Positions 5,218-8,773 of a stretch of DNA of 8,773 bases are shown here, one piece after another. Made by a program: the position numbers and the translations under genes. Below the pieces are notes generated by a model. It saw only the letters and a list, made by a program, of their open reading frames with translations, did no database searches and was not told the origin of the DNA. This DNA comes from SZUA-430 sp044375275 (GTDB lineage Bacteria; Pseudomonadota; Alphaproteobacteria; Micropepsales; Micropepsaceae): positions 1 to 8,773 of the forward strand of contig JBILMZ010000145.1 of assembly GCA_044375275.1 (NCBI GenBank), written 5' to 3'. Numbering within the stretch: the stretch's first letter is position 1; the number at the start of each line of letters is the position of its first letter.

Positions 5218-6726
5218 TCACTCCTCCTCGGACAGGAACACGGTATCATTGCGACGGCTCTCCCGGGTGGAGCCATCGGTGAAGATGAAGCTGACGGGCA
5301 TCGAAGAGCTCGTCACGGAGTCATCCGGCACCGTCACGAGAACGCGCAGCGTGCGAATACGGTCCGCCGGCACTTCGACCGGAACGGGCAGGGTGACGTT
5401 GTCCATGCCGATGACCTTGATGGCATGGCCCTTGGGGGCCTCCACCGTCATGCGTAGAACGCGTGTGGCTTGTGACCGGTTCATCACCTTGACCGTATAC
5501 GCATTGCGGATGGAGCCGTCGGACAGGCGGACATAGGTCGGGTTGCGATCTCTGAGCACGTTCAGGTCGATTGTCGCACGCGTGGTCAACCCGTACAGCA
5601 TGACACCGGCGACCGTCAGCAGGACCGCCGCATAAAGGATCACGCGGGGACGGATGAGCCGATGGCTCACGGGCGTGCCATCGAGCCTGCACTGGATGTT
5701 CTGGGGCGAGTCATACGCAATCAGGCCGGTGGGAAGGCCAACGCGCTTCATCACGGCATCACACGCATCGATGCACAGCGCACAGTTGATGCATTCGAGC
5801 TGGTCACCATCCCGGATGTCGATGCCCATCGGACAGGCCGCGACGCACTGGTTGCAGTCGATACAGTGCCCGCGTCCCTCCCAGGGTTGGCCCTTTTTGT
5901 GGGGGCCACGCTTCTCGCCGCGATCCGTCCGGTACGTGACCATCAGCGTGTCACGATCAATGAGCGCAGCCTGGATGCGCGGCCAGGGGCACATGTAGGT
6001 GCAGACCTGTTCACGCATGTGGCCAGCCAGCCAGTACGTCGTGAACGTCATGATCCCGAGGAACAGATAGGCCGTCGTATGCGCTGTACCCTGGAAGAGG
6101 TTTGCAGCCAGCGTGGGCGCATCATGAAAGTAGAAGATCCAGGCGCCGCCGGTGGCCGCAGCGATGAGGATCCACGCGGCATGCTTGGCGGCCCGCTTGC
6201 CGAACTTGTCGAGCGACCACGGAGACTTGTCCAGCCTGATACGCTCATTCCTGTCGCCTTCAATGACGCGCTCGACCAGGATGTACAGGTCTGTCCAGAC
6301 AGTCTGCGGACAGGCATAGCCGCACCAGACCCGGCCAAACAGAGCCGTGACAAGAAACAGGAGCAACGATGCGAGGATCAGCAGTCCCGTGACGTAGTAG
6401 ACCTCCTGTGGCCAGATCTCGATCCAGAAAAAGTAGAAGCGCTCCCGGAACAGGTCGACGAGCACCGCCTGGTCGGGCGAATTCGGTCCGCGCTCCCATC
6501 GTATCCACGGCAGTACGTAGTACACGCCCAGCATGACAGACATGCCAAGCCATTTCAGGGCGCGGAACTTGCCGTTCACCAGCTTGGGGAAGATCGGAAC
6601 GCGCGCAACATAGTCCTTGCGCGTTGCCGCACTGTTTGTGGCCTTGGCATCGACACGCTGCACGCCTTCTGCCGCTTGCGTCTCGTGAGCAACAGCATTG
6701 ATCGTGGCCTGCAGGGGAGTGTCCAT
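5218..6726 (-). CDS. ccoG: CcoG (FixG/RdxA) polyferredoxin-like cupric reductase, 502 residues
   Basis: A membrane iron-sulfur protein; family members reduce Cu(II) to Cu(I) so that copper can enter the cbb3 assembly path. The cytoplasmic N-terminus is followed by spans at about 58-75, 108-130, 182-200, 216-234 and 362-380. Conserved CGYACPQT (135-142) and CTYMCPW (242-248) flank membrane segments. Two complete 4Fe-4S motifs follow: Cys288-291-294-298 and Cys312-315-318-322. After the last span comes a periplasmic immunoglobulin-like domain (about 385-495) with paired beta strands, typical of the family. The ATG at 6726 lies 21 bases after the ccoP stop and lacks an evident ribosome site. The length is normal. 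The C-terminal Glu codons double as the ribosome site of ccoH. Confidence 0.96.
   Translation of the reverse strand: MDTPLQATINAVAHETQAAEGVQRVDAKATNSAATRKDYVARVPIFPKLVNGKFRALKWLGMSVMLGVYYVLPWIRWERGPNSPDQAVLVDLFRERFYFFWIEIWPQEVYYVTGLLILASLLLFLVTALFGRVWCGYACPQTVWTDLYILVERVIEGDRNERIRLDKSPWSLDKFGKRAAKHAAWILIAAATGGAWIFYFHDAPTLAANLFQGTAHTTAYLFLGIMTFTTYWLAGHMREQVCTYMCPWPRIQAALIDRDTLMVTYRTDRGEKRGPHKKGQPWEGRGHCIDCNQCVAACPMGIDIRDGDQLECINCALCIDACDAVMKRVGLPTGLIAYDSPQNIQCRLDGTPVSHRLIRPRVILYAAVLLTVAGVMLYGLTTRATIDLNVLRDRNPTYVRLSDGSIRNAYTVKVMNRSQATRVLRMTVEAPKGHAIKVIGMDNVTLPVPVEVPADRIRTLRVLVTVPDDSVTSSSMPVSFIFTDGSTRESRRNDTVFLSEEE
5221..5229 (-). promoter_or_regulatory. Ribosome binding site of ccoH inside the ccoG 3' end
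   Basis: The minus strand reads GAGGAGGAG-TGA-GTG-ATG. The three GAG triplets encode the final glutamates of CcoG and also form a purine-rich ribosome site. The spacing (six bases from GAGGAG to ATG) favours the ATG at 5214 over the GTG at 5217. Confidence 0.6.
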
Positions 6727-6747
6727 GATGTTGTTCAGTCTACGGTG

Positions 6748-7617
6748 TTACTCACCGCCTCCAAGCGAATGAACGTAGACGGCCAGGGCGTCGATTGTCA
6801 TCGGATCGAGACGCGAGCCCCAGGTCGGCATGACACCGGCCTTCGCATTGACGATCTGCGCCTGGATTTCGGCCTTCGTCCCGCCATACAGCCATTCCTT
6901 GTCGGTGAGGTTCGGGGCACCGAACTCACGCTTGCCCTTTCCATCATCACCGTGACACGACGCACAATTGTCGGTCCACAGCTGCGTGGCACGCTGCACC
7001 GCCGTCTGGTTGGCCCTTTGCCCCGACATGTGCAGGACATATTCCGTGAGGTCACTGATCTCGGTAGCCTTCAGGATTTCGTCCTTGCCGAACGCCGGCA
7101 TTTGCGACTGGCGCGTATCGGGATGAGTGGATCGGATGCCAACGGTAAGGGTGAGCTTGATGTCATCAAGCGTGCCGCCCCACAGCCACACGTCGTCATT
7201 GAGGTTGGGGTAGCCTTTGACACCCTGTCCGCCCGAACCATGGCAGGTCGCGCAGTTGTCGCCAAAGGCGGACTTTCCGGCTTCGCGTGCGAACTGGAAG
7301 AGGTTCGGATCGGCTTCGATCTGCTGGAGGGATGAACCGGACAGCTGTTGTCCAAGCTTGTTGCGTTCGGCCTTGAGTTCCTTCATCGCCACGGCCACGT
7401 CGGCACGCTGCGAATGGTTGAGGGACCCCGGAAGGTAGCCGGTCAGGGTCGGCCATGAGGGGTAAAGGATCCAGTAGCCCACGGCCCAGATGATCGTGGC
7501 ATAAAACACCCACAGCCACCAGCGTGGCAGCGGCGTATTGAGTTCGCGGATGCCGTCCCACTCGTGTCCCGTGGTCTCGGTGCCCGAAACTTGATCCACT
7601 TCCTTGTGCTTTGACAT
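6748..7617 (-). CDS. ccoP: cbb3-type cytochrome c oxidase dihaem subunit CcoP (FixP), 289 residues
   Basis: The membrane-anchored dihaem cytochrome c subunit that passes electrons towards CcoO and CcoN. The FixP N-terminal block HEWDGIRELNTPLPRWWLW (18-36) leads into one span (about 33-52). Haem site 1 is CATCH (122-126) with a likely axial Met in QMPAFG (Met173). Haem site 2 is CASCH (218-222) with GVMPTWG (Met263). The family repeat DDVWLWGG / DKEWLYGG marks the two cytochrome domains. An apparent GTG start one codon upstream (7620) is the last valine codon of ccoQ read in another frame; ATG at 7617 shares its A with the ccoQ TGA, so translation is coupled. AAGGA within ccoQ lies upstream. 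Length and motif order are normal. Confidence 0.97.
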   Translation of the reverse strand: MSKHKEVDQVSGTETTGHEWDGIRELNTPLPRWWLWVFYATIIWAVGYWILYPSWPTLTGYLPGSLNHSQRADVAVAMKELKAERNKLGQQLSGSSLQQIEADPNLFQFAREAGKSAFGDNCATCHGSGGQGVKGYPNLNDDVWLWGGTLDDIKLTLTVGIRSTHPDTRQSQMPAFGKDEILKATEISDLTEYVLHMSGQRANQTAVQRATQLWTDNCASCHGDDGKGKREFGAPNLTDKEWLYGGTKAEIQAQIVNAKAGVMPTWGSRLDPMTIDALAVYVHSLGGGE

Positions 7618-7772
7618 CACACTTCGTCCTTATCCAGCGGCATCTGCGCCGCCCTGTCGAATTTCTTCTGGTTGCGCGGCCACAAGGCGTAGCCGCACAC
7701 GACGAGGAACAGGACCGTCAGGTAGACAAGCCCCCAGCTTCTGGAAAACGTGGCGATTTCGTCATAGGTCAT
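7617..7772 (-). CDS. ccoQ: cbb3-type oxidase small subunit CcoQ (FixQ), 51 residues
   Basis: Translation from ATG at 7772 gives MTYDEIATFSRSWGLVYLTV, then LFLVVCGYALWPRNQKKFDR and AAQMPLDKDEV. This is the CcoQ pattern: one span at about 13-31, then WPRNQKKFDRAA and an acidic tail. CcoQ stabilises the cbb3 complex, in particular the association of CcoP with the core. The start is five bases after the ccoO stop, with GAGG inside the ccoO 3' end as ribosome site. The TGA stop overlaps the ccoP ATG by one base. Confidence 0.94.
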   Translation of the reverse strand: MTYDEIATFSRSWGLVYLTVLFLVVCGYALWPRNQKKFDRAAQMPLDKDEV

Positions 7773-7777
7773 GTCGG

Positions 7778-8509
7778 TTACCTCAGGTTCTCTGGTGCGT
7801 CGGCCTTGTATTCCTTGAAGTCGACAAGCGTTCCCAGCATCTGCATGTAAGCGATCAGCGCGTCCATTTCCGTGATGCGGGACGGATCGCCATCGAAGTC
7901 GCGCGCCACCGCATTTGGGTAGCGCTTCTGGAATGCATCCACGCCTTCCGCATTCGGGTCAGCCTGGGCAATCAGGTCCGCCCTGGCATTGCCGATCATG
8001 TCGTCCGTATACGGAACACCGACAATGCGATTGGCCTTCAGCGTCCCTTCGACTTCCGAATAGTTCAACTCGGTCTTCTCGAGGAACACGTAGGGCGGCA
8101 TGACGGACTCCGGCACGACCGAGCGGGGATCGGCAAGGTGGGCGCGATGCCACTCGTCCGAATACTTGCCTCCCACACGGGCGAGATCGGGTCCCGTGCG
8201 CTTCGAGCCCCACTGGAACGGATGGTCGTACATGCTTTCAGCCGCGAGGCTGTAGTGGCCATAGCGTTCGACTTCGTCCCGCAGGGGGCGAACCATCTGG
8301 CTGTGGCAGAGGTAGCAGCCTTCACGCACGTAGATGGTACGCCCTGCAAGTTCGAGCGGTGTGTAGGGGCGCATGCCCTTCACCTTCTCGATCGTGCTTT
8401 CCAGGTAGAACAGCGGCGCGATTTCAACGATGCCGCCGATGGAGACAACCAGAAGGATGCAGACCGTCAGCAACAGCGAGTGACGTTCAAGAGTGCCGTG
8501 ATTGAGCAT
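7778..8509 (-). CDS. ccoO: cbb3-type cytochrome c oxidase monohaem subunit CcoO (FixO), 243 residues
   Basis: A membrane-anchored monohaem cytochrome c that relays electrons from CcoP to the CcoN catalytic core. One N-terminal span (about 12-31) precedes GGIVEIAPLFYLES, a family signature. The haem site is CYLCH (65-69), preceded by GRTIYVREG; the likely axial Met is Met137 in SVMPPY. Other conserved blocks are RYGHYSLAAES (82-92) and GPDLARVGGKYSDEWHRAHL (106-125). The start at 8509 has GGAG (complement of 8517-8520) seven bases upstream, directly after the ccoN stop. Length is normal for alphaproteobacterial CcoO and nothing is missing. Confidence 0.97.
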   Translation of the reverse strand: MLNHGTLERHSLLLTVCILLVVSIGGIVEIAPLFYLESTIEKVKGMRPYTPLELAGRTIYVREGCYLCHSQMVRPLRDEVERYGHYSLAAESMYDHPFQWGSKRTGPDLARVGGKYSDEWHRAHLADPRSVVPESVMPPYVFLEKTELNYSEVEGTLKANRIVGVPYTDDMIGNARADLIAQADPNAEGVDAFQKRYPNAVARDFDGDPSRITEMDALIAYMQMLGTLVDFKEYKADAPENLR

Positions 8510-8520
8510 TGTATATCTCC

Positions 8521-8773
8521 TTACACCGGTGCCAGTGTGGCGTTGGCAGGCAGCGGCTCGGACGTCCTGACGTCACCTTTGGCGGTGCGGTAAAGGTTGT
8601 AGACCATGACCAGGGCGCCAAGCAGGTACAGCAGTCCACCCAACGCGCGGATGATGTAGTAGGGGTGCATGGCTTCGACGGTTTCGACGAATGAGTATTC
8701 GAGGAAGCCGAACTCGTTATAGGCACGCCACATCAGGCCCTGCATGATGCCCGACACCCACATCGCCGTGATG
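8521..8773 (-). CDS. ccoN: cbb3-type cytochrome c oxidase catalytic subunit CcoN (FixN), C-terminal 83 residues, truncated by window edge
   Basis: The haem-copper catalytic subunit, membrane embedded, which reduces oxygen to water and pumps protons. Only the end is present: ITAMWVSGIMQGLMWRAYNE, a short amphipathic stretch with FVETVEAMHPYY, then a last span (about IIRALGGLLYLLGALVMVYN) and a short polar tail ending at TAA 8521-8523. This is the characteristic CcoN C-terminus. The haem and CuB histidines lie beyond the right edge, so they cannot be checked. The frame is open to the edge. The operon promoter, where an FNR/FixK box would be expected, is also outside the window. Confidence 0.95.
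   Translation of the reverse strand, partial: ITAMWVSGIMQGLMWRAYNEFGFLEYSFVETVEAMHPYYIIRALGGLLYLLGALVMVYNLYRTAKGDVRTSEPLPANATLAPV

Noticed and set aside
4660..5457. A 265-codon plus-strand open frame across ccoI, ccoH and ccoG.
   Set aside because: Antisense shadow in high-GC DNA; the opposite strand codes for three recognised proteins here.
6727..6747. The ccoP-ccoG spacer as a possible internal promoter with an FNR box.
   Set aside because: The 21 bases contain no TTGA-N6-TCAA match and no -10-like element. Any promoter would have to lie inside ccoP.
7155..7171. GCTTGATG-T-CATCAAGC, a 17-base palindrome resembling an FNR site.
   Set aside because: The half-sites TTGAT and ATCAA are three bases apart rather than four, and the element lies inside ccoP (coding for LDDIKL) far from any start. 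A coding coincidence is more likely.
5662..7335. A 557-codon open frame on the plus strand, antisense to ccoG and ccoP.
   Set aside because: It lies entirely over well-supported genes with intact motifs. Its translation has no recognisable domain and is rich in Arg, Asp, Val and His, as expected from a high-GC antisense frame.
7604..8593. A 329-codon plus-strand open frame over ccoO, ccoQ and the ccoN end.
   Set aside because: It is the antisense shadow of the cco genes, with no recognisable domain and no ribosome site that I could support.
1..8773. Search for mobile elements, tRNA or rRNA genes, CRISPR arrays, toxin-antitoxin or phage-defence genes.
   Set aside because: Nothing supporting any of these was seen. 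All longer stretches are accounted for by the listed genes, and the three intergenic gaps over 100 bases hold only leader and regulatory signals.

Overview
The window is high-GC, densely coded DNA whose gene content and order fit an alphaproteobacterium. The main evidence is the gene order ccoN-ccoO-ccoQ-ccoP directly followed by ccoG-ccoH-ccoI-ccoS (fixNOQP-fixGHIS). An FNR/FixK-type box, a DUF6356 small protein and a CtrA-like motif are consistent with this. A member of the Caulobacterales/Hyphomonadales or a related aerobic lineage is plausible, but the genus cannot be fixed from sequence reading alone.

Layout, left to right. At 1-176 (minus) is the start of a secreted, probably outer-membrane beta-barrel protein that runs off the left edge. 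Positions 177-376 hold its leader, with a CtrA-like motif, and a strong hairpin at 308-342 that probably ends the next gene. At 377-1174 (minus) is an endonuclease I family nuclease with a lipoprotein signal. A 117-base divergent spacer with stacked palindromes leads to a 79-residue DUF6356 membrane protein on the plus strand (1292-1531). A 102-base spacer then carries a perfect FNR/FixK-type palindrome (1558-1571) in front of a multi-span DUF2189 membrane protein (1634-2422, plus).

From 2402 to the right edge everything lies on the minus strand and forms one compact operon. In transcription order it is ccoN (only the last 83 codons are present), ccoO, ccoQ, ccoP, ccoG, ccoH, ccoI and ccoS. 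Gaps are 3-21 bases, or the stop and start codons overlap. CcoN, CcoO and CcoP form the cbb3-type cytochrome c oxidase, the high-affinity terminal oxidase of low-oxygen respiration, and CcoQ is its small stabilising subunit. CcoG, CcoH, CcoI and CcoS handle copper reduction and delivery, complex stabilisation and cofactor insertion. All key motifs I looked for are intact: the CxxCH haem c sites, the two 4Fe-4S clusters, and the P-type ATPase CPC, DKTGT and GDGLND motifs.

Two small genes, ccoS (47 residues) and ccoQ (51 residues), were read directly from the sequence. The 3' ends of ccoS and the DUF2189 gene overlap tail to tail by 21 bases, with no visible terminator between them. Most of the window is a well-known respiratory locus. 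The least explained part is the DUF2189 gene, which has its own probable oxygen-responsive box and is locked tail to tail to the cbb3 operon. I see no mobile element, tRNA, rRNA, CRISPR array or integration site.
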